64,000 nt of DNA from Spiroplasma endosymbiont of Dioctria linearis (GTDB lineage Bacteria; Bacillota_I; Bacilli_A; Mycoplasmatales; Mycoplasmataceae): the NCBI RefSeq assembly GCF_964030865.1, contig NZ_OZ034984.1, positions 1-64,000 of the forward strand. The letters are read 5' to 3'. The first letter of the stretch is position 1. Every line of letters begins with the position of its first letter. Made by a program: the position numbers and the translations under genes. Positions 21,823-30,831 of the stretch are shown here, piece by piece. The notes below the pieces were generated by a model. The model searched no databases. It saw only the letters and a list, made by a program, of their open reading frames with translations, and was not told the origin of the DNA.

Positions 21823-21883
21823 AGTAAATTTTCACTTTTTAGACTTATTACTCATAGTAAATTTTCACTTTTTAGACTTATTA
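21823..21883. repeat. Two direct copies of a 28-bp repeat
   Basis: Identical 28-base units at 21823-21850 and 21856-21883, each starting AGTAAATTTTCACTTTTTAG and ending ACTTATTA, separated by CTCAT. They lie in the 252-bp region between the divergent rpmB and asp23 genes, otherwise plain AT-rich sequence. No coding potential is seen. Function unknown; could be an operator pair, a slippage duplication or an element remnant. Confidence 0.85.
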
Positions 21884-22002
21884 TTTTATTATTTTGCTTT
21901 AATAGTGTAAAATTATTTTGTACTAATTTGAAACGTAACAACATGATTTTTTTGTTATCCTGAATTAGAGAATAAAATTGTACAATGTTTATGGAGGCCA
22001 AA

Positions 22003-22314
22003 ATGATAAATAAAGCTATTTTAGATTCTATATCAAATGCTGTTGTTACAGTACCTGGAGTAGCTTCATTTGCAAATTATGCAGCTAAATCAGAATTTGA
22101 ATTAAAAACTGAAGATATTGCAAAGGCCGTAGAGATGGTATCAACTGATACAATGGACAGAGTTAAAGTACATATTATTTTAATCAATGGAGTTAACATA
22201 CGAGACGTTGTTAGTGAAGTTCAAATACGTGTAAAGTATGAATTAGAAAAGCTTTCTCAGTTCGTGCGAAATTATATAGTTGATATTGCAGTAGATGATC
22301 TTATTGTCGTTTAG
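22003..22314 (+). CDS. Asp23/Gls24-family protein
   Basis: A small protein (103 aa) of the Asp23 (YloU-like) family, which in Firmicutes is encoded just before the DAK/FakA gene, exactly as here. Seen: SNAVVTVPGVASF, then a beta-rich stretch VKVHIILINGVNIRDV and the helical VQIRVKYELEKLS. The start at 22003 was chosen because GGAGG at 21993-21997 lies five bases upstream; the in-frame ATG at 21985 overlaps that ribosome binding site. Family members bind or organise membrane-proximal proteins; the exact role is unknown. Confidence 0.88.
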   Translation: MINKAILDSISNAVVTVPGVASFANYAAKSEFELKTEDIAKAVEMVSTDTMDRVKVHIILINGVNIRDVVSEVQIRVKYELEKLSQFVRNYIVDIAVDDLIVV

Positions 22315-22360
22315 ACAATATTTTATTTCTTTTATCAAGTGCAAATATTAATATATAAAC

Positions 22361-22388
22361 TGGCAAATATAAATTTGCAATTTTTTAA
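22361..22388 (+). terminator. Possible terminator after the Asp23-family gene
   Basis: Hairpin GCAAAT-ATAA-ATTTGC followed by AATTTTTTAAT in the 128-bp gap before fakA. A second small hairpin ATTGTC/GACAAT overlaps the stop codon. Both stems are short. Confidence 0.5.
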
Positions 22389-22442
22389 TATTTTTAATTT
22401 TAAATAATAAAAAAACAATATAGTTTAGAAGGTGACAATACT

Positions 22443-24083
22443 ATGAAAGATACACAAATTTTAAAAGGTATGATAACTAGTGGGGTTAATAATTTATATA
22501 ACAATTATCCTCATATAGATAAACTAAATGTTTTTCCTGTACCTGATGGTGATACAGGAACAAATATGAATTTAACTTGTACCAATGGATTTGTTGAAAT
22601 TGAAAAAGAAGAGTTTACTAATGTGGGCTCATTAATGAGCAAATTTTCTAGAGGCCTAATAATGGGTGCTAGAGGAAATTCTGGTGTTATCTTCTCTCAA
22701 ATCATTAAGGGTTTCTCTAATGGAATGAAAGATAAGGAAAAACTTGATTTAGATACTTGAAAAGAATCTTTTACGAAAGCAAAAGATGTTGCATATTCAG
22801 CAGTTATGAAACCAGTTGAAGGTACTATTTTAACTGTAATTCGTGAAACTAGTGAATATGTAAACTCTCTTGTTGAAGAACAAGCACCAAATGACTTTTG
22901 AGAAGGACTTGTTAAAGCTGCTAATAAATCTTTAGATAATACTCCAGAGTTATTACCTGCTTTAAAAGAAGTTGGCGTTGTAGATAGTGGTGGATATGGT
23001 TTAGTTAAGTTCTTCGAAGGAATGCAATATTTTGTTAAAAAACAAAAACCAATATCAAAATTAAAAAAATTAGAAGAAAATACAGGTTCAAATATTGAAA
23101 TGTCAATTGAAGAGCAATTTGGTTATTGTACAGAAGCAATTGTTATGCTAAATGACGAATTCATTGATAAGTTAAAAATTGATACAGTAAGAGATACTTT
23201 TGAGCAATATGGAAATTCATCAATTGTTGCAGTTATGGATGGAGATATTTTAAAAGTGCATACACATGCATTAATGCCGGGGCAAATATTATCTTATTTA
23301 CAACAATTTGGAGAATTTAAAAATATTAAAGTTGAAAATATGACTTTACAAGCAGATAAACATGTAGCAAATACTATAGAAACTTCAGCAAGAGTTACTG
23401 CTCAACAACAACGTAAATTAAAAAATGATGTTTCTACAATAGCAGTTGTGAGATCAAAAGGAATTCAAGATTACTTTAAAAATGATTTAAGTTTAGATTA
23501 TGTTATTGATGGTGGTCCAAAAATGAATCCTTCAACAAATGATTTTATGAAAGCAATTCAAGCTGTTGATGCAAAAACTGTATACATTTTCCCTAATGAT
23601 TCAAATGTATTGTTAGCAGCAAAACAAGCAAAAGAATTAGAAAAAATGTCAAAAATAGTTGTTATTGAAACTAAAACAATTCCACAAGGAATTACTGCAT
23701 ATCTAAATCTTGATATTGAAGATACTCCTAAGAAGAATGAATCAAATATTAATAAGGCAATTAAAAATATTGTTTCAGTTTCAATTAATAAAGCAGCAAG
23801 AGATGCAACAATTGATGGTGTAAATATTAAAGCTGGTGAATATATGATGATGGCAGATAAAAAAATTACAATATCAGCTAAAACTTTAAAAGATGTTTTC
23901 TATAAATCATTATCAAAATTTATTACTGCAAAAACAGAAATTTTAACAATATTTACAGGTCAAGATGCATCATTTAAAGATATTAATGATCTTCGTAAAT
24001 ATCTTGATGAAAATTATGATGTAGAATATGAAGTTGTTGATGGACAACAAGAAGTATATTCATTTATTATTGGTATAGAATAA
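22443..24083 (+). CDS. fakA: Fatty acid kinase catalytic subunit FakA (DAK/DhaL domain)
   Basis: Phosphorylates fatty acids bound to FakB, giving acyl phosphate for PlsY/PlsX chemistry. The N-terminal DhaL ATP-binding domain has FPVPDGDTGTNMNLT and IMGARGNSGVIFSQI. A central linker and a C-terminal DegV-like regulatory domain follow (GFC-like VDGQQEVYSFIIGIE at the end). Length is 546 aa, as in other FakA proteins. TGA codons at 22758 and about 22900 are Trp. The ATG follows GAAGGTGAC. It works with PlsX (29.0 kb here) in phospholipid precursor supply from imported fatty acids. Confidence 0.93.
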
Positions 24084-24110
24084 AAATGATTCATAAGAAT
24101 CATTTTTTTA
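24082..24110 (+). terminator. Terminator of fakA
   Basis: Eleven-base-pair stem AAAAATGATTC / GAATCATTTTT with loop ATAA, followed by further T residues. Confidence 0.9.
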
Positions 24111-24154
24111 TTTAATAAGTTATAATAAATATGTTTTATAAAGGAGAAAAACTT

Positions 24155-24904
24155 ATGCTTTCTATTAAAAATAAGAAAAATAAAAATATTACTTGTACAA
24201 TAATAAGCATAATAATTACATTTCTTTCTTTATTCTGCTCAATAACTTTAATTAAATTTCTAATAAATAATAATCTTTATATCTCAAATTATTTATTATA
24301 CTTTGGTTTATTTGGAATTGCATTTCTTTTATCAACTATATATATTTACAAGTTAGTTAATTATATTAGAATAATTAACTTCTTAAAAAAAATTAAATTA
24401 GAACAAATAAATAAGAATCTTTTTAATAATTTAATCAAAAAAGTAAAAATTAAACTTAGCCCTATAGTTTACTTGGTTTTAGCAATTTCTATTTGAATTC
24501 TTTTTGTAAGTATGATATCAGAAGATAATCTAGTTAAATATTTTGAACTAAGTAAATCTGTTTATATTAATAAAATAACTTTTTTATTAATAAGTTTCTC
24601 AACTTTTGAGTTTTTAAGTATTATATTTATATTTGTTATATTGAACTCAATTAGAAATAAGAAGTTCAAATGAACATATATTAAAAAAATAAGTAATACT
24701 TTATATTTAAAATTTTTAAATTTAGCAAGTTTTTTATCAATTAAGTTTTATCAATTAAAAAATAAATTGTTAAATTTTTATACAAATCTTATTAAGGAAT
24801 TAAATTTTTATGATATTGGTCAAAGAAATATTATAGCTATAAAAAAAAGATTTTTTTTAGCAGAAAAATTAAAGGGAGAATGTCCACCTAATTCTATTAT
24901 TTAA
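24155..24904 (+). CDS. Polytopic membrane protein of unknown function, 249 aa
   Basis: The start at 24155 follows AAAGGAGAAAAACTT; an earlier in-frame ATG at 24131 overlaps that ribosome binding site and was rejected. Four hydrophobic segments are evident (about residues 12-38, 45-68, 100-120 and 140-165), followed by a basic C-terminal third rich in Lys, Asn and Phe. TGA codons at 24494 and 24671 are Trp. No family is recognised. It ends 27 bp before the large FtsX-type permease, so the two are probably cotranscribed and might act together at the membrane. Confidence 0.78.
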
Positions 24905-24931
24905 AGTATTTTAATTAGTTAGGAGAAAAAA

Positions 24932-27900
24932 ATGAAAAATATATTTAAATCTTATATGAAAGCTTTTTTAAAGGCTTGAGTAGAGACACTAGGAACAATT
25001 ATGTTTCTAATGATTTTTACAATGCTTATTTTTGGGATGTTAGCTACACCTTTACAATTATCATTAAAAGCATCATCAGTTAAAAAAAATACAAACCTTT
25101 GACAAGAACAATGACAAGGGATAACTAAAATGGATGATGACTTTATTTATCCATATATTTGAGAAAATGAGGAATTCATAATTGAATATAAGAATATGAA
25201 TTTTGAATTAAATCAACCTTCAGACGGTTGATTAAAAAAAGAAACAAAAGAGATAATTCAAGCATATGCAAAGGATGTTGTAAAAGAAATTACTGGTTCT
25301 AAAACTAAAATCTCTGATGAAGAAGAAAAAGAGCTTGAAGACCAACAAATTCTTTCAGGTCTAAGAACAATCATTTGGTATTATACATACTATGGAAACG
25401 ATAATACAATTAATGCATTTACTACAAAAGGTAAAGAGAGACCGCTAAAAGTGGGAGATATTTTTACTCAAGAAGCTCAAAAAGAAATTGCTAGTTTTGG
25501 TAATTATCAAAATAGAAATATTAATAATTATGTAATTCTTTCAATTTTAGAGCAATTAAAAAGTCAATCAAATGATTCATTTCTATATGAAAATTTCATT
25601 AATGCAAATATTAAAATGCAAAAAGGTGCAGAGGATCATTTTATTTATAATATGTCAAATGTTAGTGCACTAGGTGGAAATGATTCATATGATATAAATA
25701 ATATTGTTTTGCAAAGTGGAAAATTACCAGAAAAAAATAATGAAATCATTATTAGTGATGCTTACGCTAAAAATCAAAATAAAAAAATTGGAGATGAAAT
25801 AATATTAGGTGTTGATCAACCTTATCAAAATCCAAATGGTCCTCCTTTAAAACCATTACCATTTAAAATTGTTGGTATTGGTCTAAAATACAGTTCGTTA
25901 ACGCCAATTAATTTCTCATCATTTTCAGATTCTATTCAAAACTATGGTCAAGTATTCTTAAAAAATAGTTTTTTTACAGAAGAAAATGATGAAAATGGTT
26001 ATACATTTAGTCAACTATTTACAACAGATAATATGACATCTAATTCTGATCTTGGATTTTACTTATTTTATCGTGAAGAAACTTTTATAACTAAGAATAG
26101 TAATAACTATAATCTTAATGAACTTTTCTCAAGCAATATAGTAACCAGTAATAAAAAAGAATCACCATTGACAAATCTATCAATTTTATCTCCTGGTACA
26201 ACTATATTTAAAGAGCCAAGTGAACATAGTGTTATAGCTACATTGACAAATTTATATATAATTACATGAATTTATGTCATGATTGGAGCAATTCTATTTT
26301 TATTAGGATTTATGTTTATATTATTTGTTCTTAAAAAAGAAATTAATAATACAAGAAAGCAATTAGGAGTTTTTAAATCTCTTGGATATAGAACTAGTGA
26401 ATTAACATGAGTATTTTCACTAAAAACTTTCTTAACTATGATTATAGGAATAGGAATAGGGTATTTACTTTCTTTCCCATTCCAAATTGATAGTGCAACC
26501 AAACAATTTAGTACGTTTGTTATTTTTGACTTTCAAAAAATATATGCTTCTCCAATATTTTTAATGGTCTTAATGATCATTGTGCCAATTTTATTTGCTG
26601 GACTAAGTTATTTAATAATATTTAAATTCCTTAATGAAGGAGCTTTATCTTTATTAACATCAGGACCTAAAAAAAGTAAATCAGATGTAATTGTTTTAAT
26701 ATTAAAAATTATATTTTTCCCTGCTTTAATTTATTCTTTATTTAACTGAATTACTTTAAAAATATTGAGAAAAAGGAATAAAGGATTTACATTTAGAATG
26801 CAACATGCTTTTGTCTCTGCAGGAAAAGGTAAGTTTACTCTTATTATGGGATTATTCTTATTTAGTTCATTCTTATTTACTTTGCAATTAAGAGCAATGC
26901 CTGTAATTAAAAATATGATTGAGGGAGTTTACAATATTTATACTAAAGATGTTAATCATTATTATTCTTTTAAAAATGTCGTACCAATTAAAGTATCTCC
27001 AAATGGAATACATCAAGATATTACAAAAGAAAATTATGGTCTTAAATATGAAAATATTGAAACTCAAAAAGTCGAAGAGTTTATTAGAAACTCACAAGAA
27101 GATAAATACAAAACTACAAATAATTTTTCTTTATTAATGTCTAATATTTCTAAGGCAAGAGATGAAATTATGAATACAGAATATTGAGAAAGTAATAAAG
27201 AAGTAATTTCTTATGTGGCTACATTGACTGCATTAATTACACCACTAAACCAAAAAATATCTACAACTCAAAATCTTTTAAATAGAATAGAAGCTCCTGA
27301 AGAAATTCCAGAGTATTCAATTCTAAAAGTAACTCCAGAACAAATGGGAGGTATATTTTTGGATGATATTGGAAAATTAGCTTGTGTATCTCCTTTAGGT
27401 ATGAACTATAATGGTAGTTGTGAAGATGTTGAATCTGTTAAAAAATATTTTATAGATGACTTAAATAATATTCTTCCTAAAAATCAAACAAGAGCTGAAA
27501 TTAAGTTAAGTAATACTTTAGTTAATTTAGTAACAACTTTTGCAAAAATGAAAGAGGGAATTAATTCTCTATTAAGTGTTAACAAAGTAATATTTAATGG
27601 AAATGATGAAGCCCTTCAAACAATATTGCCATATTATATTAAAAATAATAATGATGTAGATATTGAAAAATCTGTTCTAAGATTAATTGACACAACAAAT
27701 AAAATTGGTGGAAACACAAGAGCTGTTGTAAATCTTGATTCAGTAAGTGAAAAAGCAATGAATGAATTACAAGAGAATAATGAAGATTATATTAATGCTG
27801 TAATATCTTTTAGACTTTCAAAAATTTTAAATAAAAATGTTGGAGATGTATTTGAAATCACTTTAGGTAAGAATAAAACTGTTAATATAAGAATTGCTTC

Positions 27901-28663
27901 AATAAATGAAAATGATACACTCCTTCAAGATATTTACGTTGATTATTCAACATTTATAAAAAATGTAAATCAAGTTGAATCAATAGATACAAATGAATTA
28001 TTATTCAACTCAATAATAAGTACAAAAGTTGCAAGTGAAGGTAAAATTGATTTAAAAGATGTTGCTGGTTCTCAAAGAAATTTTAGATACTCAAGAGACA
28101 CTTATACAATTGCATCTTCACAAAATAAACCGTGACTAGGTAGTATTTTAGCACCATCAATTGATGGAAATTCATTGGATAAACCAACATCTGTAAATTT
28201 CTTTATGGACTCATCTGTTATTACTTTACCTATATTAAAGTCTGTAATAAATCAGGTACTTGGTAAAATGACAAAAGCAATGTTGATGTATATTTTAATT
28301 GATATAGTTCTTCTTATTATTTTATTGATAGTAATTATGAATATTATTATTACTGATTCAATAAATGTTATTACAATAATGAGATCCCTAGGATATAAAA
28401 ATGGTGAAATTAATTGAATGGTTATGGGGAAATATATTTCAGGTTCAGCAATTAGTTACTTATTTGCATTCTTAGCTTCGCTTGTAGTGTGATCTGGAAT
28501 TCAAGCATTCGTTTGAGGTAGATTTAAAGTATTAATAGCTTTACCTTCATTACCTTGAATACCATTTGTTTCTGCAATAATTTTAGGAGCAATTCTTTAC
28601 ATTGGTTGAACTGCAGCTATGCTACAAATTAAAAAACGCCCACTTACATTGCTAGTTAGTTAA
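24932..28663 (+). CDS. Giant FtsX-domain ABC transporter permease, 1243 aa
   Basis: Start ATG follows AGGAGAAAAA. The frame runs through about fifteen TGA (Trp) codons. An N-terminal membrane helix (residues 12-40) is followed by a large outside domain and a first FtsX-like permease core around residues 440-610, with LFVLKKEINNTRKQLGVFKSLG typical of MacB/FtsX permeases. A second outside domain follows, then a second core at about 1110-1240 with VITIMRSLGYKNGEIN. This double layout resembles LolC/MacB-type exporters fused in tandem and is common in Mollicutes. No ATP-binding subunit is encoded next to it; the partner would be elsewhere. Substrate is unknown; lipoprotein or peptide export is possible. 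Confidence 0.88.
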
Positions 28664-28677
28664 TAATTAGGTATAAT
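28649..28677 (+). promoter_or_regulatory. Sigma-A type promoter for the cysteine-rich gene
   Basis: TTGCTA at 28649-28654 and TATAAT at 28672-28677 with a 17-bp spacer, overlapping the end of the permease gene and about 30 bp upstream of the cysteine-rich ORF. No experiment, but spacing and boxes are near consensus. Confidence 0.65.
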
Positions 28678-28707
28678 TTTTATATCAAAAATAAGGGAGT
28701 AAATAAA

Positions 28708-28926
28708 ATGCCATTACCAAAACAAAAAGTTGAAAATTCAAGTGATGTTTGTTGTCCTGGCGGAGCACACAATTGTTTAACTTGTAGAGTTTGTAGCGGT
28801 TCATTTCATGGATGTCAAAGTTGTTTAAAATGTATAGGATGTCAAGTTTGTTTATCAAAAGAATGTCCTTGTTGCATTAAAGGTACTATAAAGCAACAAC
28901 AAAATAATGCTAAATATAATAAATAA
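28708..28926 (+). CDS. Cysteine-rich mini-protein, possible metal binder
   Basis: A 72-aa protein with 13 cysteines at residues 15, 16, 23, 26, 29, 36, 39, 42, 45, 48, 53, 55 and 56. Most are in strict C-x-x-C phase (CLTCRVC and CQSCLKCIGCQVC), and the block ends CPCC. Three histidines or so lie among them. There is no signal peptide or membrane segment. This pattern suggests a zinc, copper or iron-sulfur binding protein, similar in style to metallothioneins or small ferredoxin-like proteins, but no named family is matched. It has its own near-consensus promoter, an AGGGAG ribosome binding site and its own terminator, so it is probably truly expressed. Confidence 0.85.
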   Translation: MPLPKQKVENSSDVCCPGGAHNCLTCRVCSGSFHGCQSCLKCIGCQVCLSKECPCCIKGTIKQQQNNAKYNK

Positions 28927-28950
28927 AACATAAAATGTTTTATTTTTTTT
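28921..28950 (+). terminator. Terminator of the cysteine-rich gene
   Basis: Stem AAATAAAACA / TGTTTTATTT (10 bp) overlapping the stop codon, followed by a T run. Confidence 0.8.
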
Positions 28951-28977
28951 GCTTTAAAGTCTAATTGTATATATAAT
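28949..28977 (+). promoter_or_regulatory. Promoter of plsX-rnc
   Basis: TTGCTT (28949-28954), 17-bp spacer and TATAAT (28972-28977), directly after the preceding terminator and 24 bp before plsX. Confidence 0.7.
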
Positions 28978-29000
28978 CACTAATGTACAGGAGTTAAAAT

Positions 29001-30005
29001 ATGGATTATAAAGTAATAGCTTTTGATGTTATGGGTTCGGATAATGGTTTAATTCCAGCAGTTGATGCTGCTATTAAACTATTAGGTGAGCAAAAAGATT
29101 TAAAAATTATTTTTGTTGGAAATGAAGAGAATTTAAAAAAAGAGTTGTCTTCAAAAAAATATAACCATGATCAAATTGAAATTTTAAATACTTCAGAAGT
29201 AATTGAAATGACAGATGGAATAATGGATATTAGAAGAAAAAAAGATTCAAGTATGGTTAAAGCACTTGAATTAGTAAAAGATGGAAAAGCACATGCAATT
29301 ACAACTGGGGGTGCAACAGCTCCTTTTGTAGCAGGTTGTCATTTTATTTTGAAAAAGCTTGATGGTATTGAAAGACCTGGATTTATGCCAGTTATACCAA
29401 CATTAGTTAAAGGAAAAATTACTCTTTTATTAGATGTAGGTGCAAATTTAGAATGTGATCCTGAGGATTTAGTAAATTTTGCTATTATGGCAACAGCATA
29501 TTCAAAAGCTGTTAATGGTGTTGAAAATCCTGAAGTAGCATTATTAAATATAGGTGAGGAAAAATCAAAAGGCTTAGAATTGCATCAAAAAGCTTATAAA
29601 TTATTACAAGAAAATAAGTCTCTAAATTTTGTTGGAAATATTGAATCAAGATATTTAGCAAGTGGTAAAGTGGATATTATCGTCACTGATGGTTACACAG
29701 GAAATATAGCTTTAAAAGCAGCAGAAGGAATGGGAAAATCTCTTTTAACAGAAATTAAATCTGCACTTACAAAAAATATATTTAGAAAATTAGCTGCATT
29801 AAGATTGCGTAAGGCATTTAAAGAAGTTTCAGCAAAGTTTGATTATAAAAATCATGCTGGAGCAATAATTTTAGGAGCAAAAAACATTGCTTTTAAATCT
29901 CATGGCTCAAGTGATAAAATCGCTTTCTATGCAACTTTGAAAATGACTTATAATGCAATTAAAAATGATGTTGTTAAAAAAGTGGAAAAGGCGTTATATA
30001 AATAA
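29001..30005 (+). CDS. plsX: Phosphate acyltransferase PlsX
   Basis: Makes acyl phosphate from acyl-ACP for phosphatidic acid synthesis. Family features: IAFDVMGSDNG at the N-terminus, DVGANLECDPEDLVNFA, ALLNIGEEKSKG and VTDGYTGNIALKAAEG. Length is 334 aa, typical. The ATG follows AGGAG. No internal TGA. The stop overlaps the ATG of rnc (TAATG); the plsX-rnc-smc-ftsY neighbourhood is a conserved Firmicute arrangement, though here the pst locus is inserted between smc and ftsY. Confidence 0.96.
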   Translation: MDYKVIAFDVMGSDNGLIPAVDAAIKLLGEQKDLKIIFVGNEENLKKELSSKKYNHDQIEILNTSEVIEMTDGIMDIRRKKDSSMVKALELVKDGKAHAITTGGATAPFVAGCHFILKKLDGIERPGFMPVIPTLVKGKITLLLDVGANLECDPEDLVNFAIMATAYSKAVNGVENPEVALLNIGEEKSKGLELHQKAYKLLQENKSLNFVGNIESRYLASGKVDIIVTDGYTGNIALKAAEGMGKSLLTEIKSALTKNIFRKLAALRLRKAFKEVSAKFDYKNHAGAIILGAKNIAFKSHGSSDKIAFYATLKMTYNAIKNDVVKKVEKALYK

Positions 30006-30697
30006 TGACAATTAAAAAATTTCTTTTAAGTGAATTTGAAATTGTAATTAAAGATGAGTCTTACTATAGTGAGGCCTTGACACATAACTCATTTTCAAAC
30101 GAGAATAGACTTGCTAAAAATTATCAAAGACTTGAATTTCTTGGAGATGCAATCTTGCAAATGAAAGTAAGTGATTATCTTTATAAATTATTTCCAAAAT
30201 CAAATGAGGGATTATTAACAAAATATAGAAGCTCAATTGTAAAAAAAGATACTTTAGCCGAAATTTCAAGAAAAATAAAACTTGGACAATTAATTAGATT
30301 AGGAATTGGTGAATTAGATTCAAAAGGCTATGAAAAGGACTCAATTCTTTCTGATGTTTATGAGTCAATGACAGCGGCTATATATTTAGATCAAGGGGAA
30401 AAAATACTTGATAAATGACTAAAAAAAACTATTTTTAGTGATTATGTGATAAATCAATTTTTAGATAAATCACATGATTTTAAATCTGAATTGCAAGAGC
30501 TTATTCAATTAGAAATAAGAAGTGAATTATCTTATGTTGTTGTTAGTCAAGAAAAACTTGAAAATAATACAACGTTGTTTATAGTTAATGCTGTTCTTGA
30601 AGGAATGGTATTTGGAACAGGAAAAGGAAGCAATAAAAAGCAAGCTGAACAAGAAGCTGCTAAAAATGCTTTATCAAAAATAAAAAAAAATAAATAA
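30005..30697 (+). CDS. rnc: Ribonuclease III
   Basis: Double-strand-specific endonuclease for rRNA precursor and mRNA processing. The catalytic signature is RLEFLGDAILQMKV with further acidic residues in SDVYESMTAAIY. A C-terminal dsRNA-binding domain spans about residues 155-228 and ends KGSNKKQAEQEAAKNAL. Length is 230 aa; one TGA Trp at 30416. The start overlaps the plsX stop by one base. Confidence 0.96.
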
Positions 30698-30701
30698 AGG
30701 C

Positions 30702-30735
30702 TTAGAAAAGCCCTTAAATAAAGGGTTTTTCTAAA
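30702..30735 (+). terminator. Hairpin after rnc
   Basis: Inverted repeat TTAGAAAAGCCCTT / AAGGGTTTTTCTAA with one G-U pair. The T run is inside the 3' arm rather than after it, so it could be a weak terminator. Confidence 0.55.
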
Positions 30736-30754
30736 TCCTAAAATTTAAAAAAAA

Positions 30755-30783
30755 TTGTACAAATGCATTAAAATATATATAAT
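30755..30783 (+). promoter_or_regulatory. Promoter of smc
   Basis: TTGTAC at 30755-30760, 17-bp spacer and a perfect TATAAT at 30778-30783, about 49 bp before the smc ATG. Confidence 0.75.
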
Positions 30784-30831
30784 GAGTTTGTTATATAGGA
30801 CGGCTATGTACGATTACAAGAGGTAAAAAAA

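Noticed and set aside
21823..21883. CRISPR array
   Set aside because: Only two repeat units with a 5-base spacer and no cas genes in the window.
21985..22002. An earlier ATG for the Asp23-family gene
   Set aside because: It overlaps the GGAGG ribosome binding site of the better start at 22003.
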